A stretch of DNA of 64,000 nt. Origin: Cellvibrionaceae bacterium (GTDB taxonomy: Bacteria > Pseudomonadota > Gammaproteobacteria > Pseudomonadales > Cellvibrionaceae). The position numbers were made by a program, and so were the translations under genes. Below the pieces are notes generated by a model. The model made no database searches and had not been told where the DNA came from. It was given only the letters and a program-made list of their open reading frames with translations. Shown piece by piece: positions 1 through 8,763 of this stretch (position 1 is its first letter; each line of letters opens with the position of its first letter). The stretch is taken from NCBI GenBank assembly GCA_021151825.1, contig JAGKWQ010000004.1, positions 1-64,000 on the forward strand, in the 5' to 3' direction.

Positions 1-2880
1 GGTCCCGGTATTAGCAGTAAGAGTTCACTCAGCAATAGTAGTAAAAGCAATGGGATCTCGGTTGATGCCAGCAGCGTCGCATTTGAAAAAATGAAAGGAG
101 ACTCTAAACAACTGTCCAAGGTGGTCAATATCACGTTTGATGGTGAGGGGGTTGTGGTTGGTTATGCGCCGGGTTTCACGGAAGCGCCCTGGCTTTTTGT
201 CGAGGTGTTGTCCACCACTGGCAATTCGGCAAAAGTTGCTATCACTGTACCTGGGGGAATTTCGTTCGAGCCGCAGCTGTTTACCACAACACTACGTTTT
301 GTTACCGGTACTCTGGCGCAGGGCGCTACAGCCCAGATTGATATTCCTGTGAGCTTATTTGTCGATGAACCTTTTGATGTGTCCTTAAGCAATTCGTTGG
401 AGTTTTGGTTAACCGGTACGAATTCCCAACCAGTGATGTCTGCCGGGGACAATGATTTGTATATCCATGGCCGTGAGTCTGACTGGAGTATTTCTGCCGA
501 TGTGCCATGGCTTAAATTCAGTAAAGCATCCGGTAAAGGCCCTGCGACTGTTGTCGTGAGTGTAGATGCTACATTGGCACCGGCGAGTATAAACCGCACA
601 AAAATCCACATTAAAAACGCGGTTGATGGCGACATAAAATCAATTGATGCCAGTTTTGAAAAACTGGGAATTAATAACGGCATCGCTGTTAACAACAGTA
701 AAGCGTTTGAATTTAATTTTGATATCGAAGATATCTTGATTGATAACGCCAGAAACAAAATGTACATAACCGATAATGTTAATCGCCGGTTATATATCGT
801 AAATCTTCTTACCGGGTTCACTGAAAAATATTTCAATTTTGCGTTTATCCCCGCCAATATGGCGTTATCGCCGGATGGTCAAAAACTCTATGTTAGTCTG
901 CTAAATCAGGAGCACAGTCCTTATTATTGGAAGGAAAATCAAACCGGGCGCATCGCTATTATGGACACAACGCAAGGTTCCATCGTTAACGAATTTCGGT
1001 TGAAGGTTGCGCCGGGCGATTTGGTTGTCACCGGGAAAAATGAAGTGATTGTGGGGGGCGGTTCGGATCAGCACGTTGAATTTCATTTTTATAATGCGAC
1101 AACGGGGAAAAACATTATCAAGCCGTATTCTTTTCTCTCCTCACCGGTAACTCATATGGAGTTATTGCCAGGCGGAGAATCTTTCTATTACACGGTTTCC
1201 TGGCAGTCACCTCCGCCGGTTTATCGTTTTGACTTGAATGCAAGTAACCTTTCCTATAGTGAGGTTCCCAGCCCCCATGGTGATTGGATAACAATTTCCG
1301 ATTTCTGGATTAATCCGGCAGGCACTTATGGTGTAACGAATAAAGGCGATGTTTTTAAAACACAAGACAACCGTTATATCACGCGCATTACTCCTGTTAA
1401 CATCCATTTAAAGGCACTTGCATTTGATATTTTAAACAATCGTGTCGTTGTGATAACCACCGATAATAGACTGGAAGAATTTGATGCAGCTACCTGGGCG
1501 CCGCGTAACGTATTGAGTGAGTCCTTTCCGGAAGTGGAACGTTTGATTTATGTGAATAACAAAATACAAACCCTTCGTAAAATAAATGGTAGTTATGTGT
1601 TACAACCGCTGGCTGCGCCAAGCGGAGAAAATCAAACGAGTTCCATATCTTCATCAAGTAACTCAAGCGCTGCGAGCTCGTTAAGCTTATTCAGTTCTTC
1701 TCGTGCATCGAGTATGTCCAGCGCATCAACAACATCTGCGGTATCCGTGTCGTCGTCTCCGGCGGTTGTCTGCGCAGGTGCGGAAGGTGAGTTATTTAAT
1801 GATTGTATTGTCGATGGTGCGGGGATGTTTGCATCTTACGTCGATTATCAAATAGGCCAGGATGAAACGGTGTTTGATGGCACCGCTGGCAGTCACATCC
1901 AATGGGCGGTTGTGAATACTGGAGGCGCTCAACATGGAAAAGTTGTTCAAGTCACGTTTAACGCAATGGACGATGCGGAAGCTGCCAGCGATGCGGGTTG
2001 GTTTGGTATTACAACCAGCAGGGACGGCTCCACTCGCGCCGATTTGAGTGATTACGCGCAAGGTTCAATTAGCTTTGATCTCAAAATGATTCGCAATGGA
2101 CAACACCAAAACATGCTGGAATTCAGCATGGAATGCATGTGGCCTTGCACTTCCGATGCCCATTGGATTCCTGATCCGGCGGTTGGTGTGTGGACTCATT
2201 ATTCCATACCAATTGCGCGTTTAATCAGGGCCGGGCTCGATATCGAACAGGTTAATAATATCTTTATGTTTAAACCCTCCTGGGGTTTCCAGAAAGGAAA
2301 ATATATTTTCCAAATCGATAATATTAAATTATCCAAAACCTATGTGAGTGATATTCCTGTTCCACCAAAACCTTCTGTAGATAAAGTCGTTAATTATTAT
2401 GTGAATGGTGTGGGGCCGGATAATACCTACGCCTTTGTTAACAATGATTTCTATCAGAATGTGACTGTTTCAGAAGTGCAATCCGGTGCAGGGAAATACA
2501 TTGACCTGCAGTTTTTATCAAATGCAGCCGCTGAATTTTTTATGCGTCATGTGAATTACAGCCGGCGCGATATGACTGATTTTTATCACGGAAACCTGGT
2601 GTTTGATATTAAAGTGAGCAGTTATAGCGATCAGGATGGCGAAATCATTATCAACAGTTTTTGCGGTTGGCCATGCCGCGCGGTTCCCGGCTATAAGGTT
2701 GGCCGGCCACCCGTGGAAGTGTGGACTACCCATACGGTACCGATTAAGCAACTGGTTGATGATGGGCTCCGGTTAAATGACATTGAAAATGCATTTCATC
2801 TGAAATATTCATCGGATGTCCGTACCGGTTTGGGTATCCAGTTAAAAAATATTCGCTGGGAATATACCGCGGGAAATTGA
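1..2880 (+). CDS. Large secreted multidomain protein (BACON-like, beta-propeller, two carbohydrate-binding-like domains), 5' end outside window
   Basis: The frame is open from the first base, so the gene begins upstream; the ATG at 91 is internal. Visible order: a Ser-rich linker (nt 1-60); two BACON/Ig-like segments (roughly nt 100-375 and 390-660, the second with a WSISADVPWLKFSKASG core); a YVTN-like beta-propeller (nt about 700-1600, repeat signatures NKMYITDNVNRRLYIVN and ALSPDGQKLYVS); a poly-Ser linker (nt about 1620-1760); and two tandem galactose-binding-like domains resembling the C-terminal module of ExoP-type glucan hydrolases (nt about 1790-2335 and 2390-2870). The two share a W-C-x-W-P-C-type cysteine pair and a VWTxxxxPI motif. 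No catalytic glycosidase domain is visible. Such architectures suggest an extracellular polysaccharide-binding or adhesion protein; substrate unknown. The signal peptide is not in the window. A terminator follows at 2928-2952. Confidence 0.85.
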   Translation, partial: GPGISSKSSLSNSSKSNGISVDASSVAFEKMKGDSKQLSKVVNITFDGEGVVVGYAPGFTEAPWLFVEVLSTTGNSAKVAITVPGGISFEPQLFTTTLRFVTGTLAQGATAQIDIPVSLFVDEPFDVSLSNSLEFWLTGTNSQPVMSAGDNDLYIHGRESDWSISADVPWLKFSKASGKGPATVVVSVDATLAPASINRTKIHIKNAVDGDIKSIDASFEKLGINNGIAVNNSKAFEFNFDIEDILIDNARNKMYITDNVNRRLYIVNLLTGFTEKYFNFAFIPANMALSPDGQKLYVSLLNQEHSPYYWKENQTGRIAIMDTTQGSIVNEFRLKVAPGDLVVTGKNEVIVGGGSDQHVEFHFYNATTGKNIIKPYSFLSSPVTHMELLPGGESFYYTVSWQSPPPVYRFDLNASNLSYSEVPSPHGDWITISDFWINPAGTYGVTNKGDVFKTQDNRYITRITPVNIHLKALAFDILNNRVVVITTDNRLEEFDAATWAPRNVLSESFPEVERLIYVNNKIQTLRKINGSYVLQPLAAPSGENQTSSISSSSNSSAASSLSLFSSSRASSMSSASTTSAVSVSSSPAVVCAGAEGELFNDCIVDGAGMFASYVDYQIGQDETVFDGTAGSHIQWAVVNTGGAQHGKVVQVTFNAMDDAEAASDAGWFGITTSRDGSTRADLSDYAQGSISFDLKMIRNGQHQNMLEFSMECMWPCTSDAHWIPDPAVGVWTHYSIPIARLIRAGLDIEQVNNIFMFKPSWGFQKGKYIFQIDNIKLSKTYVSDIPVPPKPSVDKVVNYYVNGVGPDNTYAFVNNDFYQNVTVSEVQSGAGKYIDLQFLSNAAAEFFMRHVNYSRRDMTDFYHGNLVFDIKVSSYSDQDGEIIINSFCGWPCRAVPGYKVGRPPVEVWTTHTVPIKQLVDDGLRLNDIENAFHLKYSSDVRTGLGIQLKNIRWEYTAGN

Positions 2881-2927
2881 TTATCCTATCATTCTGATTT
2901 GAGAATCATTGATCTGATCTTGATAGT

Positions 2928-2952
2928 AAAGCCGGCAATCGCCGGCTTTTTT
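2928..2952 (+). terminator. Rho-independent terminator of the large secreted protein gene
   Basis: Perfect GCCGGC stem (2931-2936 and 2941-2946) with an AATC loop, followed by a T-run. It lies 50 bp after the stop at 2880. Confidence 0.9.
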
Positions 2953-3186
2953 ATTTCACTGTTGAATTTCTGCTGGCCAATATTTAATAACGCTTTTATT
3001 GCCACTGTGCACTTCAGGTGTTTATTTTTTAAAAAGATAATTTTTTTGGAGGTGTTGGCCACCTGGTTTGTCTAGTTATTGCAGCTGAACCTCCAGGCAG
3101 GGTAGTGCTGCATTCTGCATCAAACAAAATAGACAACAGCTAATCGATATCCTGCATATCGGAAACACAAATCAGGTGTGACTACT
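2953..3186 (+). other. AT-rich intergenic stretch before the DUF2846 lipoprotein
   Basis: No convincing ORF on either strand. It presumably carries the promoter of the gene starting at 3187; no clear -35/-10 pair could be assigned. An AGG (3174-3176) sits ten bases before ATG 3187, which favours that start over the in-frame GTG at 3178. Confidence 0.4.
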
Positions 3187-3636
3187 ATGAACATAGTTAA
3201 ATCAGTATTTATCTTGGGAGCTATCGCTACTCTGGCATTAACAACGGGTTGCGCCAGTGTACAAAAAGCATCGCCACAAGAAGATAATGCGGCAAAGGCT
3301 TTTAAAAGCAATCCGGAATATTCACAGGTTTATGTGTATCGGAATGAAACGCTGGGCGCGGCATTATCCATGCCGGTCACTGTGGATGGAAAAACGGCAG
3401 GCAATACCGGGCCTAAATCCTATTTTAAATTCAACTTGCCTGCCGGCAAACACACATTAACATCGCAAGGCGACAAGTCAGTGTTGGATATCAATACTGA
3501 AAATGGAAAAATTTATTATGTGTGGCAGGAAGTAAAAATGGGCGTTATGTCAGGTGGATCAAAATTACAATTGGTCGATACCGATAAAGGGCAGAAGGGC
3601 GTTAAACAATGCACCCTGATTAAAACGAATCTGTAA
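3187..3636 (+). CDS. DUF2846-type lipoprotein
   Basis: A short exported lipoprotein of 149 residues. It opens with a signal peptide (MNIVKSVFILGAIATLALTT) ending in a lipobox whose Cys is residue 21. The mature part (YSQVYVYRNE, then MPVTVDGKTAG, FKFNLPAGKHTLTSQG) fits the DUF2846 beta-sandwich family, which is widespread in proteobacteria and of unknown function. ATG 3187 was preferred to GTG 3178 because of the upstream AGG and because the signal peptide then starts cleanly. It stands alone between two terminators, so it is probably monocistronic. Confidence 0.8.
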   Translation: MNIVKSVFILGAIATLALTTGCASVQKASPQEDNAAKAFKSNPEYSQVYVYRNETLGAALSMPVTVDGKTAGNTGPKSYFKFNLPAGKHTLTSQGDKSVLDINTENGKIYYVWQEVKMGVMSGGSKLQLVDTDKGQKGVKQCTLIKTNL

Positions 3637-3650
3637 TTTTTTCGTTTACA

Positions 3651-3678
3651 AAAATAGCACCATCCGGTGCTATTTTTT
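3651..3678. terminator. Bidirectional terminator
   Basis: AAAATAGCACC (3651-3661), ATCC loop, GGTGCTATTTT (3666-3676), with A and T runs on both sides. It serves the lipoprotein gene on plus and the convergent hydroxylase gene (stop at 3696) on minus. Confidence 0.9.
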
Positions 3679-3695
3679 ATTTCTGTGCGCTGATT

Positions 3696-4463
3696 TTATT
3701 CGAGGCGCGCATGTGGCGGTTTGGTGACATCGCGGCCCAGCAAAATATCTTTCAGACGCAGCGATGCTCCATCGTAAAAGCCATTGGTATCGGCAAAATC
3801 ATCCGGGTTTTTAAAGGTCCCGAAAATAATGTCGAATAACGGCAAATCAGAATAATTGTAAGCGTGTATGCCACGGCCATGATGCCAGGAATGGCTTTCG
3901 GGGCGCTGGATGATATAACCCAGCCAGCGCGGTGTGCGAATATTACTGTGTTGGAAAATGCCGAAAAATGTCGTGATGTAAAGCACCAACACTGCTGCTT
4001 CCGGCGTAATACCAATGACCAGGGTGAGGCAAAAGCTGGAGAGAATGGTCCAGCCGAGCATATCCAACGGGCTAAACCAAAACGCGCCGTAGCTATCCAC
4101 CCGTTCTGCAGAGTGATGCATCTGATGGAAGAATCGCCACAAAAAATTTGAACGATGCATACGGCGATGCCAGAAGTAAACGCCGCCTTCATACAGCAAC
4201 ACACCAACGACAGCACCGCCCCATCGGCCAAGGCCGGTCAGATCGAATAGTTGCCAGTGTGCGAGCGTTGCACCCCACCAGAGTGGCAAGTAAGACGATA
4301 AATAAAAAAATACAATAAAGGCTCCCAAACCGCGCACTTGCCACCAGGGGCTGTGCGGTAAAGTTCGCGCCGGGAAAATGGCTTCGGCCGCGATGATGAG
4401 TCCATACAGGGCGAACACCGTGAGGGAAATCGGGTCGAGTAATAATTCGATTGGGTTAGGCAT
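3696..4463 (-). CDS. Fatty acid hydroxylase / sterol desaturase superfamily membrane protein
   Basis: 255 residues with four or five hydrophobic segments and the histidine clusters of the di-iron fatty acid hydroxylase superfamily: WHRRMHR, HQMHHSAERVD and HSWHHGRGIHAYNYSD. These would bind two irons and drive O2-dependent hydroxylation or desaturation of a lipid chain at the inner membrane. The substrate cannot be read from sequence. It is transcribed divergently from a GlxA-type AraC regulator at 4728, which may control it. Confidence 0.85.
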   Translation of the reverse strand: MPNPIELLLDPISLTVFALYGLIIAAEAIFPARTLPHSPWWQVRGLGAFIVFFYLSSYLPLWWGATLAHWQLFDLTGLGRWGGAVVGVLLYEGGVYFWHRRMHRSNFLWRFFHQMHHSAERVDSYGAFWFSPLDMLGWTILSSFCLTLVIGITPEAAVLVLYITTFFGIFQHSNIRTPRWLGYIIQRPESHSWHHGRGIHAYNYSDLPLFDIIFGTFKNPDDFADTNGFYDGASLRLKDILLGRDVTKPPHARLE

Positions 4464-4562
4464 TGCGTATCCTCCTTTTAAGCAAGATCATATCCATGGC
4501 GTATCAGCCATATCAGTTTAGATCAACCGTTACACTCCTGGTCCATACTAATCATCATGAGT

Positions 4563-4654
4563 AGTAACCGTTGTTTGTAATAACACCGTCCGTAGTAGCT
4601 ATTTATGAATAGCAGCTTTTATTGATAGCAACTTTCATCAGCAGTAACCGTTGT
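4563..4654 (+). repeat. Two direct 12-bp repeats in the divergent promoter region
   Basis: AGTAACCGTTGT occurs at 4563-4574 and again at 4643-4654, exactly 80 bp apart, each followed by a similar TGTA-TA tail. Direct repeats between an AraC-type regulator and a divergent gene are typical of AraC-family binding sites; this assignment is inference. Confidence 0.45.
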
Positions 4655-4727
4655 CTGTAGTAGCAATGTACTCCCGTGTGCCCAGCAACCTTAAAGCCAT
4701 ATCGGCAAGAAACCGGACAAATCTGCC

Positions 4728-5765
4728 ATGACGATTCTTCATAAGCCCATTCGTGTTGCGATTTTGATTTTCCCCGACGTGACTATCTCTACTGCCTACG
4801 GAATGTTTGATTTATTCAAAGGTGTAGGGCGCGATTGGGGTTTTATGACGACCGGCGAGCCGGGTAGACCCTTGATGGAGCCCGAGCTGGTTGCAACCCA
4901 CACCAATACGTTTGAAGCGGCAAATGGGATCAACATTACGCCGAGTAAATCGATTCACGATTTTCCTGATCCCGATATTGTTTGCGTGCCCGATGTGTTC
5001 GTTCCAATTCATGGTGAGTGGGCGGGGCGCTTTGAAAAAGAGCTGGATTATTTACGCACTGCCTATGCGCGTGGCGCCACTATCGCGACAGCCTGCTCAG
5101 GCGCGTTATTGCTGGCGGAAGCCGGTTTATTAAAAGGCTGTGAGGCAACCACGCACTGGAGTTATTGCGATTATTTGCGGCGGCAATATCCCGATATAAA
5201 AGTGCATTCACAACGTGCGTTGGTTGCATCGGGAGATGGGCAGCGTTTGGTCATGGCAGGCGGCGGCACTAGCTGGCTGGATCTCGCGCTATTATTAATT
5301 GCCCGCTGGTGCGGGGTTGAAGAAGCGATGCACACGGCGCGCGTTTATCTCATTAACTGGCATAGCATCGGGCAACAACCGTTTGCGCATCTGGCGAGTC
5401 CGCCGCGTGTTGATGATGCAGTGGTTGCTGATTGCCAGGTGTGGATTGCATCCAACTATCAATTGCCATCACCGGTAATGCAAATGGTGCAACGCAGCGG
5501 TTTGCCCGAGCGCTCATTCAAGCGGCGATTCCAACAAGCGGCAGGTATGTCACCGTTGGAATATGTGCACAATTTACGTTTGGAAGAGGCCAAACTCATG
5601 CTGGAACGAAATGATCAACCGATTGAAGATATAGCCAACGACGTTGGCTACGAAGATGCCGGTTTTTTTAGCCGCTTGTTTCGCCGCCAGGTAGGAATGA
5701 CGCCCGCGACCTATCGCAAACGGTTCGGTGGTATGCGTCGCATGTTGGCAGCAAGCAAAGTGTAG
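4728..5765 (+). CDS. GlxA-family AraC-type transcriptional regulator with DJ-1/PfpI domain
   Basis: 345 residues. The N-terminal half (about 8-195) is a DJ-1/PfpI-like domain with the nucleophile-elbow motif ATACSGALLLAEAGLL, usually a ligand-sensing rather than catalytic unit in this family. The C-terminal half (about 225-330) is a double helix-turn-helix AraC domain (PERSFKRRFQQAAGMSPLEY and IANDVGYEDAGFFSRLFRRQ). Members often respond to amines or betaine-like compounds. It is divergent from the fatty-acid-hydroxylase-like gene and convergent with urtE, which ends 22 bp downstream. No strong terminator is visible between the two stops. Confidence 0.9.
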   Translation: MTILHKPIRVAILIFPDVTISTAYGMFDLFKGVGRDWGFMTTGEPGRPLMEPELVATHTNTFEAANGINITPSKSIHDFPDPDIVCVPDVFVPIHGEWAGRFEKELDYLRTAYARGATIATACSGALLLAEAGLLKGCEATTHWSYCDYLRRQYPDIKVHSQRALVASGDGQRLVMAGGGTSWLDLALLLIARWCGVEEAMHTARVYLINWHSIGQQPFAHLASPPRVDDAVVADCQVWIASNYQLPSPVMQMVQRSGLPERSFKRRFQQAAGMSPLEYVHNLRLEEAKLMLERNDQPIEDIANDVGYEDAGFFSRLFRRQVGMTPATYRKRFGGMRRMLAASKV

Positions 5766-5786
5766 GCTGGTGACTAAATGTATGAG

Positions 5787-6482
5787 CTATACACTTAAAT
5801 AACGTTGTACCAAACCATCATTTAAATCGGCTATTGGCCCGGTGGCAACTACGCTGCCTTTTTCCATAATAAAAAAATCATCGGCAACACGGCGCGCAAA
5901 CGGAAGTTTTTGCTCGACAAGTAACACGGTTAAACCTAATTCGCGATTGAGTTTGCGAATAACTTCGCCAATATCGCGCACTACGTTTGGTTGGATACCC
6001 TCGGTGGGTTCATCGAGGATTAATAATTTTGGATCCAATACCAGCGCACGCCCAATGGCTAATTGTTGTTGCTGGCCGCCAGACAAATCGCCGCCGCGCC
6101 GATGTTTCATTTCTTTCAACACCGGAAATAATTCATAAATCAAACCGGGAATTGAACGCAATTTATCTTTGCGTGCACCGAGTGAAATTTTCAAATTTTC
6201 TTCCACGGTAAGCAGTGGAAAAATTTCGCGACCTTGCGGTACAAAACCGATACCGCCGCGCGCGCGGCTTTCGGTGGATAATTTATTGATATCGTAGCCA
6301 TTTAAATGGATTGCGCCGTCGCGCACTGGCAACAAACCGGTAATGCATTTAAGCAGCGTTGTTTTGCCAACGCCGTTACGGCCAATCAAACAACCGCAAG
6401 TGCCTTGCTTCAGGTTGAGTGACAAGTCCCACAAGATATGGCTTTGGCCGTAATATTGATTGATGTTTTTTATTTCCAGCAT
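5787..6482 (-). CDS. urtE: Urea ABC transporter ATP-binding subunit UrtE
   Basis: 231 residues, a branched-chain-amino-acid-type (LivF-like) ABC ATPase. Walker A is GRNGVGKTT, the signature is LSGGQQQQLAIGRAL, and Walker B is LLILDEPTEGIQP. The extended QPNVV segment and position after urtD identify UrtE. It is the last gene of the urea cluster and powers uptake together with UrtD. Confidence 0.95.
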   Translation of the reverse strand: MLEIKNINQYYGQSHILWDLSLNLKQGTCGCLIGRNGVGKTTLLKCITGLLPVRDGAIHLNGYDINKLSTESRARGGIGFVPQGREIFPLLTVEENLKISLGARKDKLRSIPGLIYELFPVLKEMKHRRGGDLSGGQQQQLAIGRALVLDPKLLILDEPTEGIQPNVVRDIGEVIRKLNRELGLTVLLVEQKLPFARRVADDFFIMEKGSVVATGPIADLNDGLVQRYLSV

Positions 6483-6528
6483 TTTCTTTTACTCGCTTTG
6501 CAATCGGTAGTGACCAATCAATACTTTG

Positions 6529-7341
6529 TTATTCACCCAGGTAGACTTCGATCACTTTGGGATCGTTTTGTACTTGGTCCATAGTGCCTTCGGTTAATAC
6601 CGAACCCTGGTGCAATACAGTTACCTTGCGCGCAATGGAGCGCACAAATTTCATATCGTGCTCCACCACAATCACTGAATGCTCACCGGCGAGTGATAAT
6701 AAAAGTTCGGCCGTTTTTTCCGTTTCTTCACCGGTCATACCGGCGACAGGTTCGTCAACCAGAAGTACACGCGGGTTTTGCATTAACAACATGCCAATTT
6801 CCAGCCATTGTTTTTGACCGTGGGAAAGTGAACCGGCATTTTTGTAGCGGTGTTCGGCCAAACCGATTTGCAACAATACTTCATCAATACGGTATTTTTG
6901 CGCGCTATTCAGTTGTCGGGAGAGTGTCCACCATACGCGCTTGTCTGCAGCGGTTGCCAACTCCAGATTTTCATAAACACTTAACGCTTCAAAAATGGTT
7001 GGTTTCTGGAATTTACGGCCAATACCACCGCGAGCGATTTGATGTTCGGAAAGTTCCAGCAAATTAATTTGCTGGCCGAAATACACACTGCCTTCGTCGG
7101 GTTTGGTTTTGCCGGTGATCACATCCATCATTGTGGTTTTGCCCGCGCCGTTGGGGCCGATGATGCAACGCAACTCGCCTTCATCGATATACAAATTCAA
7201 ATTATTCAACGCGCGGAAACCGTCGAAACTAACAGTTACACCCTCCACATATAAAATAGTGCGATGGGTGGTATCCAGCGGTGCACCAAAGTTGGGATCT
7301 TTTTGTCCCATTGAATAACGTTTGTGCGAAAAAATATTCAT
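6529..7341 (-). CDS. urtD: Urea ABC transporter ATP-binding subunit UrtD
   Basis: 270 residues, LivG-like ABC ATPase. Walker A is GPNGAGKTT, the signature region is SLSHGQKQWLEIGM (SHGQ, usual for UrtD), and Walker B is VLLVDEPVAGMT. The start codon overlaps the urtC stop by one base (TAATG at 7339-7343), implying translational coupling. With UrtE it forms the nucleotide-binding pair of the high-affinity urea importer. Confidence 0.95.
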   Translation of the reverse strand: MNIFSHKRYSMGQKDPNFGAPLDTTHRTILYVEGVTVSFDGFRALNNLNLYIDEGELRCIIGPNGAGKTTMMDVITGKTKPDEGSVYFGQQINLLELSEHQIARGGIGRKFQKPTIFEALSVYENLELATAADKRVWWTLSRQLNSAQKYRIDEVLLQIGLAEHRYKNAGSLSHGQKQWLEIGMLLMQNPRVLLVDEPVAGMTGEETEKTAELLLSLAGEHSVIVVEHDMKFVRSIARKVTVLHQGSVLTEGTMDQVQNDPKVIEVYLGE

Positions 7342-8576
7342 TACACAGGCTCCTTAACGGCAGCGGCGATGGCAGGGCTTTCTGCAGAAATGGCATTTTC
7401 TACGGATGTATTAGCAATTGGTTTTACCGGTGTGTCTGTGGTGGGAAACGGATTTTCCGGCGGCGTATTACCAGAACTATTTTTGCTTGCCACTTTTTTA
7501 GTGCGGTTAAATAAGCCCACCAGACCTTTCGGCAATACCAGGGTTACGATTACAAACAACGCACCTAACGCAAACAACCAGGTTTCCGGTGAGTAAGACG
7601 TGAACACCGTTTTGCCGTAATTCACGGTGAAGGCGCCGACAATTGCACCAAATAAAGTACCGCGTCCACCAGTAGCAACCCACACAACTAATTCAATCGA
7701 ATTAAGGGGAGAGAATTCACCAGGATTAATAATCCCCACCTGCGGAACATAAAGTGCACCGGCGATTCCCGCGAGAATTGCAGAGAAAACAAATAGCCAC
7801 AATTTATAGGCTTCCACTTTATAGCCGCAAAAACGTGTACGCGTTTCTGCATCGCGAATCGAAACAATCACTTTTCCCATCCGTGAGGTCACAATATAGC
7901 GGCAGGCAATGTAGGCGACTATCAACATAAACCCTGAGGCTAAAAATAAGGAGATACGCGTTCCGCTGGCAGCGATGGGGAAGCCTAAAATATCTTTAAA
8001 ATCGGTTAATCCATTATTACCACCAAAGCCCATTTCATTGCGGAAAAAAGCGAGCAGTAATGCGTAAGTTAACGCTTGGGTGATAATTGAAAAATACACA
8101 CCGGTCACCCGTGAACGGAACGCGAGCCAGCCGAAAATAAAGGCAAGGATTCCAGGTACAACAATAATCATCAACAACGCAAACCAGAACATATCAAAAC
8201 CTTGCCAATACCAGGGCAATTCTTTCCAGTTCAGGAACACCATAAAATCGGGCAGGATTGGATCACCGTATTGGCCGCGCGGGCCGATTTGCCGCATTAA
8301 ATACATGCCCATCGCATAACCACCCAACGCAAAAAAGGCGCCGTGACCGAGCGATAAAATTCCACAATAGCCCCAGATTAAATCCACCGATAATGCGAGC
8401 AGGGCATAACATAAAAATTTTCCCAGTAGCGTCACGGTAAACGTGGAAACATGCAGCGCCGATGTTTCCGGCACCAGCAGATTGCAAATAGGGACCAGAA
8501 TCATTGTCACCAGCACAAGCCCCAGCACAATCATGCCGCCGCGATCACTGAGTAATAAACGTTGGGTTAACATCAA
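7341..8576 (-). CDS. urtC: Urea ABC transporter permease UrtC
   Basis: 411 residues, LivM-like inner-membrane permease with about ten hydrophobic segments and the family motif GYCGILSLGHGAFFALGGYA. The C-terminal tail of about 50 residues after GLVGLFNRTKK is hydrophilic and rich in Ala, Pro and Ser, longer than in most UrtC. The start at 8576 lies 20 bp beyond a REPIN-like palindrome separating it from urtB. Confidence 0.95.
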   Translation of the reverse strand: MMLTQRLLLSDRGGMIVLGLVLVTMILVPICNLLVPETSALHVSTFTVTLLGKFLCYALLALSVDLIWGYCGILSLGHGAFFALGGYAMGMYLMRQIGPRGQYGDPILPDFMVFLNWKELPWYWQGFDMFWFALLMIIVVPGILAFIFGWLAFRSRVTGVYFSIITQALTYALLLAFFRNEMGFGGNNGLTDFKDILGFPIAASGTRISLFLASGFMLIVAYIACRYIVTSRMGKVIVSIRDAETRTRFCGYKVEAYKLWLFVFSAILAGIAGALYVPQVGIINPGEFSPLNSIELVVWVATGGRGTLFGAIVGAFTVNYGKTVFTSYSPETWLFALGALFVIVTLVLPKGLVGLFNRTKKVASKNSSGNTPPENPFPTTDTPVKPIANTSVENAISAESPAIAAAVKEPV

Positions 8577-8595
8577 AAATTCTCTCTCATTGTTG

Positions 8596-8752
8596 CGTAG
8601 GTTGGTGGTGAGCTTGCGAACCCCAACATGACCATGTTTCTGAATAAACCGAAAATAAAAATGTGTGTTTTGTTAATTTTTTTGCATCGATAAGATAATG
8701 TGCCGCCTGCGATTACGAATGTTGGGGTTTGCAAGCTCACCACCAACCTACG
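8596..8752. repeat. REPIN-like inverted repeat between urtB and urtC
   Basis: Two 34-bp arms (8596-8629 and 8719-8752) are inverted copies differing at one position, separated by about 89 bp. Both outer ends read CGTAGGTTGG, and each arm is itself an imperfect palindrome (GTTGG...CCAAC) next to GTAG. GTAG beside a short palindrome, duplicated in inverted orientation, is the layout of REP doublets mobilised by RAYT transposases. No RAYT gene is in the window. Confidence 0.8.
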
Positions 8753-8763
8753 GGTGCCACAAA

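Noticed and set aside
162..857. 231-codon minus-strand open frame
   Set aside because: It lies wholly inside the propeller protein gene, has no ribosome-binding site and no recognisable domain; a shadow frame.
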